A stretch of 64,000 nt of DNA from Ruminococcus sp. (GTDB lineage: Bacteria; Bacillota; Clostridia; Oscillospirales; Ruminococcaceae). This document shows, one piece after another, positions 1-7,637 of the stretch. Numbering within the stretch: position 1 is the first letter of the stretch; every line of letters starts with the position of its first letter. A program made the translations under genes and the position numbers. The notes beneath the pieces are model-generated. The model saw only the letters and a list, made by a program, of their open reading frames with translations. It made no database searches and was not told the origin of the DNA. Location: NCBI RefSeq assembly GCF_024692365.1, contig NZ_JAILMR010000109.1:29582-93581 (forward strand). Reading direction: 5' to 3'.

Positions 1-495
1 TGAATTCTGTATAGTCAGCGTTTTAAGGGCAGTGCAGTCCGAAAAAGCTGCTTCTGCAACTGTCTGTAAATTCTTTGGCAGCTTGACGGATTTAAGACTC
101 GCACAGCCGCTGAAAGCGCAAACACCAATGGTCTTTACAGAATCGGGTATCGTTACTGATGTCATTGAATCACATTCCATAAATGCGCTTTCGCCGATTG
201 AAGTGACCGTATCGGGGATAATCACAGATGTAATTGCATCGCACTGGAAAAATGCGTTATCCGAAATGGCTACTACCTTTTTGCCGCTTATCTTCGAGGG
301 TATAGAAACTTTTCCGCCGATGCCGCTGTAAGCCGTTATCGTAACTCCACCGCTGACAGCTTCATAATTAAAATCGCCGTAAGTTTCCGCCGAAGCAGAT
401 ACACTGTACATACTCCCTCTGACAGGCAGAACACCGCTGCCGCCGAACACGAAAACAGCTGCCGCCAGACAGGATGCTAATCTTTTATTCAACAT
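1..495 (-). CDS. BspA-type leucine-rich repeat secreted protein, 3' part cut by window edge
   Basis: The ORF track omits this gene because it runs off the left edge, but the minus-strand frame is open from an ATG at 495 to base 1. The start has a strong GGAGGA ribosome binding site 4-5 bases upstream. The product begins with a signal peptide (MLNKRLASCLAAAVFVFGG), followed by a short beta lead-in (VTITAYSGIGGKVSIP) and at least three repeats of the form IPDxVTSIGESAFxxCxxxTSVxIP. That is the LRR_5/BspA pattern, usually found on cell-surface or secreted proteins of gut bacteria and involved in protein or surface binding. What lies after about residue 165, including any dockerin or anchor, is outside the window. 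Confidence 0.85.
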   Translation of the reverse strand, partial: MLNKRLASCLAAAVFVFGGSGVLPVRGSMYSVSASAETYGDFNYEAVSGGVTITAYSGIGGKVSIPSKISGKKVVAISDNAFFQCDAITSVIIPDTVTSIGESAFMECDSMTSVTIPDSVKTIGVCAFSGCASLKSVKLPKNLQTVAEAAFSDCTALKTLTIQNS

Positions 496-607
496 ATTTC
501 CTCCGATCGTTTTTATACGATTTTGCTTTTTACATTTTCTTGCCACGCAGAAGTTCAAAAGCCTTAAAACAGGCATTTGTGACATATTTAGACATAGCAT
601 TTAGTAT

Positions 608-636
608 ATTATACCCTAATCGCTCCGTTATGTCAA
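608..636 (-). promoter_or_regulatory. sigma-A type promoter for the LRR gene
   Basis: On the minus strand TTGACA and TATAAT are separated by exactly 17 bases. Transcription would start about 100 bases before the LRR start codon. The leader contains a short ATCGT-ACGAT hairpin next to the ribosome binding site. Confidence 0.8.
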
Positions 637-657
637 TTGCTATAAATGCAGAAGAAA

Positions 658-683
658 GCCCGAAAACCTTAGAGTTTTCGGGC
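658..683 (-). terminator. Rho-independent terminator of the GH30 gene
   Basis: A perfect 10-bp stem (GCCCGAAAAC with GTTTTCGGGC) and a 6-base loop sit 12 bases beyond the GH30 stop codon, followed by TTTCTTC on the minus strand. Confidence 0.85.
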
Positions 684-695
684 AATTTCATCAAA

Positions 696-2465
696 TTATC
701 CGTCAGAAGCGTTATCAATATCCGGGTTCTCAGTGACATCGGTATAAGATATAAAGTCATCTTCATTGTACCTGCTTGCGGCTGTGATAAGACGCTTGCC
801 CTTGATATGTGCAGCTATACGTGTGATATCGGTGACATTTATACTACCGTCACCGTTTATATCAGCAAGCACCTGCGCTTCATCTTCCAAAAACCTGCGA
901 GACTTTATATGGGCGGCTACGATTGTGATATCCGTCACATTTATCTGACCGTCATTGTTAACATCACCGATATGTCCAGTGGTAAGTATAACAGCACCGT
1001 CAATAACATAGGTGGTTACAGAATTCGGTGCAAGGTCGGCTGAAAATCCACTTTTTGTTACTGCTGCCGCTTTGCCTGTCACCGACCAGTGTTCGCCGTC
1101 TGCCAGGCTACCCGAAGTTCGTATCTCTGAAACTTTGCTTCCTTTCAGCAAACCGAATCCATCAAGTAAATACTTAACTTTTCTGACCTCACTGCTGTCG
1201 TTAACTGCAACGATAGTCATCCTGTTCTTTGACCTGTCATATGCCGCTATGGTATTATCGTCAACTTTCAAAAGCGACGAATTCGCGTCTATATATCGGC
1301 TGAACTGACCGAAAGCGTAATACTTCTGCGTTGTTTCAAGATTTTGTGACATATTCTCCCGATACAGAAGACCGAGATACCCGCCATTAAGGTCGGGGCT
1401 GCCGCTGCTGATAGCCTGCCACATCACCCAAGCAGAAGCACTGCTGTTTTCAAGGTCAGCGATGATTCGTTTGCTTATGCCCAGTGCCGCCGACATCTCT
1501 CCTGCATTTTCACCCGCGGTGTAAAGACCGTCAGCTTCAGTTATCCGAATCCTTCCACACTTCTTAGCCACCGCGACAAAGTCAGCATTCTCATTATCGG
1601 CAGAATGTATATTCACTCTGCTGATACAGTCCCTCGCCTTATTTGAAAGGGCATTCAGTGAAGCCGCGGCTGTATCGATATCTGCTTCATCGGAGGCAGC
1701 AATAAATACTCTTGAAAGTCCTGCCCTGTCAAGTGCATTCCTTACTGCCAGCAGCATTTTAGTCTGCATATCACCCTGCGAAACATGACACCCTTCCCTT
1801 CTGGTATCTTTTGCTTTCCAGTGAAGTGAAGAAGGTTCATTCATTGGCGCTATGCTTCCAACGGTTATCCCTTTCGATGCCATAGCACTCACAGCAGATG
1901 CAAGATATTTGCCGTAATCTCCACGTGAATCCGCCCGCAGATTATCCAGCCCTGAAAAGACAGCCCCAGCTGTACAGCCACTGACAGTCATATAATATGG
2001 CGGAGAAGTTGGACAAAGTTCAACCGAAACATCTTCGCCCGCACTATCAATGCACTTTTTCAGCAGATTTATCCTGCCCATGTCCCTTGAAAGATCAACT
2101 ACATGGCTGGTATTCCCGTTCTTATCTGTTACTGTCTTCGTCCATGATGGCGGCATTTTGTCAGCTTCAAGAAAATGATTATGGGACGGATCGTCTCCGC
2201 CGCTGACTTCATACCTGACGATATTCATTTTAAGCCCGTCTTCACCGAACAGCATTTCAGCTGCCTTTTTAGACACCGTACCAGACTTTCCTGCTTCGAC
2301 AGCCCATTTTGAAAATCCAGTGCCCCAGCCTGAGAACACACAAAGCTTGTTCGACAAGGATATGTTTACAGTTTCACTTTCATCGGCTGATGCAGGAAAG
2401 CTTATTACATCAAAAAGCACCGCGCAGGCGGCAGCCAAGCACAGTATACGTTTTTTTAGTTTCAT
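696..2465 (-). CDS. Secreted GH30-family glycoside hydrolase with C-terminal dockerin
   Basis: The start is moved to the ATG at 2465, which has a GGGAGGTG ribosome binding site and opens a signal peptide (MKLKKRILCLAAACAVLF) cleaved near FPASA. Residues about 30-490 resemble GH30: GWGTGFSKW, NIVRYEVSGG, SPPYYMTVSG, the acid/base motif MNEP (Glu about 210), a candidate nucleophile in RITEADG (Glu about 310), and a C-terminal beta sandwich. The SPPYYMTVSG and HNHF features recall the endo-beta-1,6-galactanase-like branch (subfamily 5) more than glucuronoxylanases, but that assignment is inference. Residues about 510-575 form a dockerin with two Ca-binding repeats (GDVNNDGQINVTDI, ADINGDGSINVTDI), predicting docking to a cohesin. 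A 20-residue acidic tail follows. Confidence 0.85.
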   Translation of the reverse strand: MKLKKRILCLAAACAVLFDVISFPASADESETVNISLSNKLCVFSGWGTGFSKWAVEAGKSGTVSKKAAEMLFGEDGLKMNIVRYEVSGGDDPSHNHFLEADKMPPSWTKTVTDKNGNTSHVVDLSRDMGRINLLKKCIDSAGEDVSVELCPTSPPYYMTVSGCTAGAVFSGLDNLRADSRGDYGKYLASAVSAMASKGITVGSIAPMNEPSSLHWKAKDTRREGCHVSQGDMQTKMLLAVRNALDRAGLSRVFIAASDEADIDTAAASLNALSNKARDCISRVNIHSADNENADFVAVAKKCGRIRITEADGLYTAGENAGEMSAALGISKRIIADLENSSASAWVMWQAISSGSPDLNGGYLGLLYRENMSQNLETTQKYYAFGQFSRYIDANSSLLKVDDNTIAAYDRSKNRMTIVAVNDSSEVRKVKYLLDGFGLLKGSKVSEIRTSGSLADGEHWSVTGKAAAVTKSGFSADLAPNSVTTYVIDGAVILTTGHIGDVNNDGQINVTDITIVAAHIKSRRFLEDEAQVLADINGDGSINVTDITRIAAHIKGKRLITAASRYNEDDFISYTDVTENPDIDNASDG

Positions 2466-2477
2466 TATCACACCTCC

Positions 2478-2512
2478 CAAAAACTGCCTTATCCCCAAAA
2501 GGACAAGGCAGT
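2478..2512 (-). terminator. Terminator-like hairpin between the CAP gene and the GH30 gene
   Basis: The minus strand reads ACTGCCTTGTCC, a TTTTGG loop, then the pairing arm ending AAGGCAGT and a TTTTT run. The stem is about 12 bp with one G-T pair. The T run abuts the GH30 ribosome binding site, so it either ends the CAP transcript or acts as an attenuator in the GH30 leader. Confidence 0.75.
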
Positions 2513-2528
2513 AAAATTTTAAGATACA

Positions 2529-3785
2529 TTATTCAAGCGCTTTAACAGCGTTCTGCTTCTGTTCGTAAACCGTCTTTGCTGAACCGTAAGCGGTAGATGC
2601 TGACTGTGCAGCCGCTATCTTCTCGCTAACCTGCTGTTTAGCGGAATTGAGTGCACTCTCGGCACGCTTGAAAGCTTCCTCAGCCCCGGAGTAACTCTTG
2701 CCCTTGATAGCAGTTGAGTAATATTTGTTGAACTTATCTGTAAACTCACTTACTTCCATCAGCGGACCTGCATCATATCCTGCATCACAGAAAAGCACGT
2801 TATGAACATTGCCGTCCTTGTGACCATAAGCAAATCCCGCAGCGATATGATCTTCATTTACAAGGCTGAGATAGTTGCCGCCGTTTTCGTCCTTTTCATC
2901 TTCATACCATATAGTGAAAGGATCATCGAAACCAATAGCAAGGTCTTCATCAAGACCTGTGTCGTTGGAGTTACTGTTATCTGCGGCGTAAAGATCATTA
3001 TTCAGCGCAGCAAGAGCCATCAGCTTACAGCTTACTTTGATCTCGGGCTTGCCCTCAGCGGATCTTATATGATTGATATAATTGAGATAATCAAGACTTC
3101 TCTTCATGCACTCCAGCGAAGTAGCATCAGCGGAATTGCTCATATCAGCCAGAGAAATAAGATCGGAACCTGTAAGTGTATCAACACCGACATTGTCGCC
3201 TATGCTCTCAAAGAATCCCTGCATACCCTTGTTGAAGTTTTCCTTCTGGCTTTCATCGTAATTACGCTTGCTCTCTTCCAGCTTGGACTTAGCGTTATCG
3301 TACTCGTTCTGAAGCTGATCTCTTCTGTCCTTTGCTTCATCAAGAGCCTCATTGCACTGATCCAGCTTTTCGCCTGCTTTATCGAATCTTGCCTTGGCTG
3401 TTTCAAGTTCTTTCTTAGCTTTCTTGAGCTGTACTTCTTTGGTTTGTTTACTGTCTTTTGAAGACTTGGTAGTAGTTGTTTCGGTCTTACGGCGGTAATC
3501 TACCTTTTCGGTCGACTGTGTTACCGCCGGGGTCTCTTCCTCGGGCTGACTTTCATCGCCGCCGACAGAATCCAAAGCGTCAGGATCAATATCCGATACT
3601 ATCTCTTCGTCAGATGTAAGACCATCATCCTCGGTCTGAGTATCGCCCTGTTCTGAAAGGCTTTTACCCGAACGTTCAATTGACATAGGGTCTTTCTTTA
3701 GCGAATATCTGAAAAGAAGGATCGAAAAGCCAACAACCAAAATAGCGGCTATCCCTACCCAAAGCTTTATATTGCTATTTACCAT
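2529..3785 (-). CDS. Membrane-anchored coiled-coil protein with CAP/SCP-like domain
   Basis: The N terminus has one membrane segment (residues about 7-25) with short basic flanks, so the bulk is predicted outside the cell. It is followed by an acidic, Thr/Ser-rich linker (about 40-110), a long coiled coil (about 115-190), and a domain at about 200-350 resembling the CAP/SCP fold (NYINHIRSAEGKPEIKVSCK, LMALAALNNDLYA, AAGFAYG, VHNVLFCDAGYD). A second Ala-rich coiled coil closes the protein. CAP domains are common in secreted Firmicutes proteins of mostly unknown function. The ATG at 3785 has a GAGGT site. I infer a cell-surface structural or binding role; no enzymatic residues are clear. Confidence 0.7.
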   Translation of the reverse strand: MVNSNIKLWVGIAAILVVGFSILLFRYSLKKDPMSIERSGKSLSEQGDTQTEDDGLTSDEEIVSDIDPDALDSVGGDESQPEEETPAVTQSTEKVDYRRKTETTTTKSSKDSKQTKEVQLKKAKKELETAKARFDKAGEKLDQCNEALDEAKDRRDQLQNEYDNAKSKLEESKRNYDESQKENFNKGMQGFFESIGDNVGVDTLTGSDLISLADMSNSADATSLECMKRSLDYLNYINHIRSAEGKPEIKVSCKLMALAALNNDLYAADNSNSNDTGLDEDLAIGFDDPFTIWYEDEKDENGGNYLSLVNEDHIAAGFAYGHKDGNVHNVLFCDAGYDAGPLMEVSEFTDKFNKYYSTAIKGKSYSGAEEAFKRAESALNSAKQQVSEKIAAAQSASTAYGSAKTVYEQKQNAVKALE

Positions 3786-3850
3786 TTTTTACCTCACTTT
3801 ATAGAATAGTTAAAAATTGCTAATAAAGCGCATATATTAAGACATTGAAT

Positions 3851-3879
3851 ATTATACCACAATAGAATAAATTTTCATG
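3851..3879 (-). promoter_or_regulatory. Extended -10 promoter of the CAP-domain gene
   Basis: The minus strand carries TGTGGTATAAT, an extended -10 element, with only a weak -35 (CATGAA) 17 bases upstream. It lies in the 460-base AT-rich divergent gap 3786-4245, which otherwise holds only the promoter at 4163-4191. Confidence 0.6.
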
Positions 3880-4162
3880 ATATACTTAGTGAATAAATCG
3901 TGAAGTAATCGATTTTGAGTGTACTATTTTTCGTTCAAAATGCCCTTGTTACTGTTTAACCTGCACAATTCAGCTTGAAACCGCCTATGAACTGCGTTTT
4001 GAGCAATTAATAACTCTATACAGAAATTGCCCTGTAAACTTGGTTCTTATTGTGTACTTGAATTTGTCGAAGCAATCAGTGTGTGAAAAATAATACGTTT
4101 TCTGATAACGATACTGACTTGATATTTTAGCCTGCAAAATCAAAAATCGCACTGTTCGCAGC

Positions 4163-4191
4163 TTGCATTATTTTCAGAAATGTGATATAAT
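4163..4191 (+). promoter_or_regulatory. Promoter of the triple-paralogue operon
   Basis: TTGCAT and TATAAT are separated by 17 bases on the plus strand, 55 bases upstream of the first paralogue. It is the best plus-strand promoter in the gap 3786-4245. Confidence 0.75.
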
Positions 4192-4245
4192 CAAATGATA
4201 GGACAAAACATGATATATCAAAATTTGAAATTATGAGGTGTATTT

Positions 4246-4812
4246 ATGATAGTCAATTATTATGGTATCCCCGGTTGTGAATGTATATGGGATCAGAAAG
4301 GTATATTTCTTGCCGCACCTGCCGCTGTATCGACACAGTCTCTTCAGCAGATGGGATTTTACTGCGGTCATGACAACAGATGGTATAAACAGCTAACACC
4401 GCAGGAATCCGCATATATTGATTCTATGAAAAATATGTCCGTTGTTGATTTCCCTGCAATGGGTTCATCATACGGAATGATGGGTGGTACCCCTTTTATT
4501 ATGGAAGAGTCTCCTGAGGATAAAAAGAAAGCCAACACACTGTGCTTGATATCACTGTTATTGGGTCACGGTATCAATATTTTAAGTTACCTGATTACAA
4601 ATGCATATAAAACAGATAGCCATCCTATCACTGCATTAACAAGTTTAGCAGCTCTGATCCTGATGATCTATGTACGTGTAAAATATCCGAAAAATAAGTT
4701 CGGTAAGGTACTTATGATACTTTATATTGTAGAAGCTGTTTTTGTAATTTTATGTATAATAGCATTTGTTATCATGTGCGACTCATTCATGAGAGACTGC
4801 TCGGGAATGTGA
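4246..4812 (+). CDS. Unrecognised membrane protein, tandem paralogue 1 of 3
   Basis: I do not recognise this family. The N-terminal ~70 residues form a soluble, conserved domain (MIVNYYGIPGCECIWDQ, MGFYCGHDNRWYKQL, QESAYIDSMKNMSVVDFP). After an acidic EESPEDKKKA hinge come three hydrophobic segments (about residues 98-117, 124-142, 150-175) and a Cys-containing tail (DSFMRDCSGM). There is no signal peptide, so the N domain probably faces the cytoplasm. The ribosome binding site ATGAGGTG precedes the ATG, and nearly the same 20-base start region is repeated before the next two genes. It is first of a four-gene operon and separated by 21 bases from paralogue 2. Confidence 0.8.
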   Translation: MIVNYYGIPGCECIWDQKGIFLAAPAAVSTQSLQQMGFYCGHDNRWYKQLTPQESAYIDSMKNMSVVDFPAMGSSYGMMGGTPFIMEESPEDKKKANTLCLISLLLGHGINILSYLITNAYKTDSHPITALTSLAALILMIYVRVKYPKNKFGKVLMILYIVEAVFVILCIIAFVIMCDSFMRDCSGM

Positions 4813-4833
4813 TGTTGATCATGAGGTGAATTT

Positions 4834-5376
4834 ATGATAGTAAATTATCACGGTATTCTGGGTTGTGAATGCAAATGGGATGAGAACACAGCATATCTTG
4901 TAGCCCCGGAAGGAACAGCAGTACAGCCGCTCATGAAACTTGGATTTTACTGCGCACAGGATGGCAGATGGTATAAACAGTTATTCCCGCAGGAATCCGC
5001 CTATCTAGAATCCAAGAAAAATATGGCTGTTGTTGATTTTCCTGAGTATACATATTCCAGTTCGCCCTATTCATTAGAGGAATCTCCTGAGGCTAAAAAG
5101 AAAGCACACATCTTGTGCTTAATATCCCTGATACTTAACCTATCAAACTTTGTACTTGTAAAATCATATAAAACAGGAATTTTTCCAATAATCGCTTTAT
5201 TCGGTTTAGTTGCTTTTATACTGATGATCTATGTCCGTGTAAAATATCCGAGAAATAAATTCGGCTTAGCACTTATGATACTTTATATAATTGAATTGGT
5301 GAGCCTATTGATATTGGTTATCACAGTAATTTCGTGGTGCTTTTCCTGTCTGAATGACTGTACGAAATGTTCATGA
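4834..5376 (+). CDS. Unrecognised membrane protein, tandem paralogue 2 of 3
   Basis: This copy repeats the paralogue 1 layout: N-terminal domain MIVNYHGILGCECKWDE, LGFYCAQDGRWYKQL, QESAYLESKKNMAVVDFPE, the hinge EESPEAKKKA, three membrane segments and a tail ending CLNDCTKCS. The segment LMIYVRVKYPRNKFG is nearly identical to paralogue 1, so the two arose by a fairly recent local duplication. The repeated aromatic/Cys residues (GCECxWD, GFYC, WYKQL) are the constraint shared by all copies. Function unknown. The ATG has GAGGTG upstream and the gene ends 40 bases before paralogue 3. Confidence 0.8.
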   Translation: MIVNYHGILGCECKWDENTAYLVAPEGTAVQPLMKLGFYCAQDGRWYKQLFPQESAYLESKKNMAVVDFPEYTYSSSPYSLEESPEAKKKAHILCLISLILNLSNFVLVKSYKTGIFPIIALFGLVAFILMIYVRVKYPRNKFGLALMILYIIELVSLLILVITVISWCFSCLNDCTKCS

Positions 5377-5416
5377 TACATTTTTGCGCTTAAATATCAA
5401 ATCATGAGGTAAATTT

Positions 5417-5968
5417 ATGATAGTCAATTATTATGATATCCACCGCTGTGAATGCGTATGGGATCAGGATGTTCCACTTCTTGTCGCTCCTGAAAATACA
5501 GCGGAACAGTTGCTTAAAATGAGAGGCTTTTACTGCGGCGAGAACGGCAAGTGGTATAAACAGCTTTTAAAGCAGGAATCCCTGTATCTTTATTCCAGAA
5601 GAAATATGATTGTTGTTGATCTGCCTGAGAATGATCATGCTTCATCATATAATGCAGAAGAATCAAACGAGGATAAAAAGAAAGCAACCTTATTGAGTAT
5701 CATATCCATGTTGCTGATGTACGGTGCCGTTTTATTTAATTTCCTGCTTTATAAGAAATTTGATATAAACACTTTACCCATTAGTGTTTTATCAATTATA
5801 GTTGGGATAATAATGGGGATTTACGTAGATGTTAGATATCAAAAAAAATCCGGCAATGGGTTTAGGATATTTTCTATAGTGTTTGAAGGAATTTTAGTAT
5901 TGATAATAATTTCAATTTTTACCACGTGCAATTCCTGCATGACTGACTGTAGGGGATGTTCAGTATGA
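5417..5968 (+). CDS. Unrecognised membrane protein, tandem paralogue 3 of 3
   Basis: This third copy is the most diverged: MIVNYYDIHRCECVWDQ, RGFYCGENGKWYKQL, QESLYLYSRRNMIVVDLPE, hinge EESNEDKKKA, three membrane segments, and a tail SCMTDCRGCSV. The membrane part differs more than the N domain, which suggests the N domain carries the shared function. Its TGA overlaps the ATG of the Lgt-like gene (ATGA), so translation of the two is probably coupled and the products may act together. Family unknown. Confidence 0.8.
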   Translation: MIVNYYDIHRCECVWDQDVPLLVAPENTAEQLLKMRGFYCGENGKWYKQLLKQESLYLYSRRNMIVVDLPENDHASSYNAEESNEDKKKATLLSIISMLLMYGAVLFNFLLYKKFDINTLPISVLSIIVGIIMGIYVDVRYQKKSGNGFRIFSIVFEGILVLIIISIFTTCNSCMTDCRGCSV

Positions 5969-6702
5969 CCATGATGCATATACATATTAACACGACTCAC
6001 TCGCTGATGCAGCCCTATGGTCTGATGATAATTATGTCGTTTATTGTTGGTGCAGCTGGGATGTATCTGCTGAATATCCGAAAAGGCGTACAAAAAAATA
6101 TCGCACGTTATCTGCTGATTCTTCTGCCTTTGATGAGCTTGTTCTGCGGAGCTATGCTAACTGCTATCACAAGTGGCGGAAAAAGTTACGGGCTTTCTTC
6201 CGTAGGCGGATTAGTGGGAGTTTACGGGGCTGTTATCACAATGGGGCTAATGTCACCCGCCAAAAGTGATCTGGCTGTCATGGCAGAAACCGCTACGGTC
6301 ATGCTTCCGCTGATGTACAGTGTTTCAAAAATCGGCTGCTTTCTTGCGGGGTGCTGTTACGGTTTTGAATATGATGGCATATTTGCAGTTGAATATTCGG
6401 GACGTTATGCCCATGATCATCCTGCTTTTCCTGTTCAGGCAACAGAGACACTAACGTTCCTTATAATATTCCTGATTGGCGTTATGCTTTACACCAAAAA
6501 TAAGCGATATGCCGTGCAGGTGATATTTATAGCATCTGCCTTAGCTAAATGTGCGCTGGATTTTCTCCGTGCATCGCATGATGGCATCGTTCTTTCGCTG
6601 ACACAGGTATTCTGTATCATACTTGCGTTTATCGGTGTTGTTTGGCTGGTTGTGAAAATGAAAAAAGCTAATGCTGAATCTTCCGCAGAACTTCAGAATT
6701 AG
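5965..6702 (+). CDS. Lgt-like polytopic membrane protein (prolipoprotein diacylglyceryl transferase family)
   Basis: The ORF track starts at 5956, but AGGGG lies directly against that codon; the ATG at 5965 has nine bases of spacing and overlaps the upstream stop as ATGA, so it is preferred. The protein has about seven membrane segments. SVGGLVGVYG, SKIGCFLAGCCYG and PVQATETL align by position with the Lgt motifs around HGG, GRIGNFxxGE and PxQLYE. Lgt moves diacylglycerol from phosphatidylglycerol to lipobox cysteine. The motif here carries Cys-Cys-Tyr instead of the usual Asn/Glu, as in Lgt-like paralogues of Clostridia, so the activity may differ. Coupling to three unknown membrane proteins argues for a special rather than housekeeping role. 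Confidence 0.75.
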   Translation: MTMMHIHINTTHSLMQPYGLMIIMSFIVGAAGMYLLNIRKGVQKNIARYLLILLPLMSLFCGAMLTAITSGGKSYGLSSVGGLVGVYGAVITMGLMSPAKSDLAVMAETATVMLPLMYSVSKIGCFLAGCCYGFEYDGIFAVEYSGRYAHDHPAFPVQATETLTFLIIFLIGVMLYTKNKRYAVQVIFIASALAKCALDFLRASHDGIVLSLTQVFCIILAFIGVVWLVVKMKKANAESSAELQN

Positions 6703-6719
6703 TATGATACATAAAAGCA

Positions 6720-6758
6720 AAAGAGCTAAGACGCGATTCTCATCGGTCTTAGCTCTTT
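6720..6758. terminator. Bidirectional terminator between convergent genes
   Basis: A 13-bp inverted repeat (AAGAGCTAAGAC with GTCTTAGCTCTT) lies between the Lgt-like gene and the convergent cyclophilin gene. The minus strand continues TTTTGCTTTT and the plus strand TTTATGATTT. Confidence 0.85.
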
Positions 6759-6776
6759 ATGATTTCTTAGATATTA

Positions 6777-7625
6777 TTATTCTGCATCGGTCACGTTTTT
6801 ATCCGCATCGAGAGTGAAGAAACTGTCGTTTCTGTGCTCGCCATAGGTGGATATGTAAGCCTTTTTTATGATGATATCTTTCTTAGGACGAAGATCGTCA
6901 TCTTCTTTCATCACTTCGGCACCGCAGACAGCGTCATAAGCATCGAAGCCGTCATATACCTGTCCGAAGATGGTGTACTGCTGTGAGAAATTCGGTATGC
7001 CGCCCTTGCTCTTGAAAGTTTCAACAAGCTCGGTGTTTCCGCCTGCTGAATCAAGTTCTTCCTTGAATTCGTCGGTGAATTCCACAGTATCAACGAAAAG
7101 TATTCGGCTGCCCGACATGATCTTTTTGTTGAAGATGGAGCCGCCCTTGTCGCCGTAGGATATCAGCGAACCCTTGAAAGGCCACAGGTCTTTGTGAATC
7201 TCGGGCTCTAACTGAGTTGTGTCCGTATCGGAAGTTTCAGTACCGTCCGAGGATTTTGAACCGCCCATGAAGTATACGTCCTTCTGTACAGCGAAAATGT
7301 AGGTGTTATCGTAATACCCATCGTTGACAAGATCCTCGAAATACTCAACGAACTTCGGTGCCTGATCTGGGTAAAGAACAGCTGTGAAGTTGCCCTCGGA
7401 AGTTTCAAAGACAACAACAGGTGCATCGTCCTTTGGCAGCTGATACTGGATAAGATCGACGTTATCAGGATCAAGTGCGCCACCGGACTTCATTCTCTGG
7501 CAAGCGCTGAACAGCGAGAACGCCAGCACAAAACCCAGAGCTATCATAGAGAAATTGAAATATATCCTGAATCGCCTGCTGCGCTTTACATCGTAATAAT
7601 TTTTCTTTGGCTTTTTATTATCCAT
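6777..7625 (-). CDS. Membrane-anchored, degenerate cyclophilin-type PPIase
   Basis: A basic N terminus and one membrane segment (about residues 22-42, ending FSACQRM) place the rest outside the membrane. Residues about 65-265 follow the cyclophilin fold: VVFETSEGNFTAVLYPDQAPKFVEYF, DLVNDGYYDNTYIF, and FGQVYDGFDAYDAV. The catalytic FHRVxxGFMxQGG motif reads IFAVQKDVYFMGG, so the active-site Arg and His are gone and isomerase activity is doubtful. Two ATGs are adjacent (7628 and 7625); 7625 has better spacing from GGAGG. It is the last gene of the T-box operon, 12 bases after cysS. A chaperone or scaffold role outside the cell is inference. Confidence 0.75.
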   Translation of the reverse strand: MDNKKPKKNYYDVKRSRRFRIYFNFSMIALGFVLAFSLFSACQRMKSGGALDPDNVDLIQYQLPKDDAPVVVFETSEGNFTAVLYPDQAPKFVEYFEDLVNDGYYDNTYIFAVQKDVYFMGGSKSSDGTETSDTDTTQLEPEIHKDLWPFKGSLISYGDKGGSIFNKKIMSGSRILFVDTVEFTDEFKEELDSAGGNTELVETFKSKGGIPNFSQQYTIFGQVYDGFDAYDAVCGAEVMKEDDDLRPKKDIIIKKAYISTYGEHRNDSFFTLDADKNVTDAE

Positions 7626-7637
7626 CATTTCCTCCGC

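Noticed and set aside
474-1043. 189-residue plus-strand ORF
   Set aside because: It spans the LRR start, the terminator and the dockerin on the other strand; no start signal.
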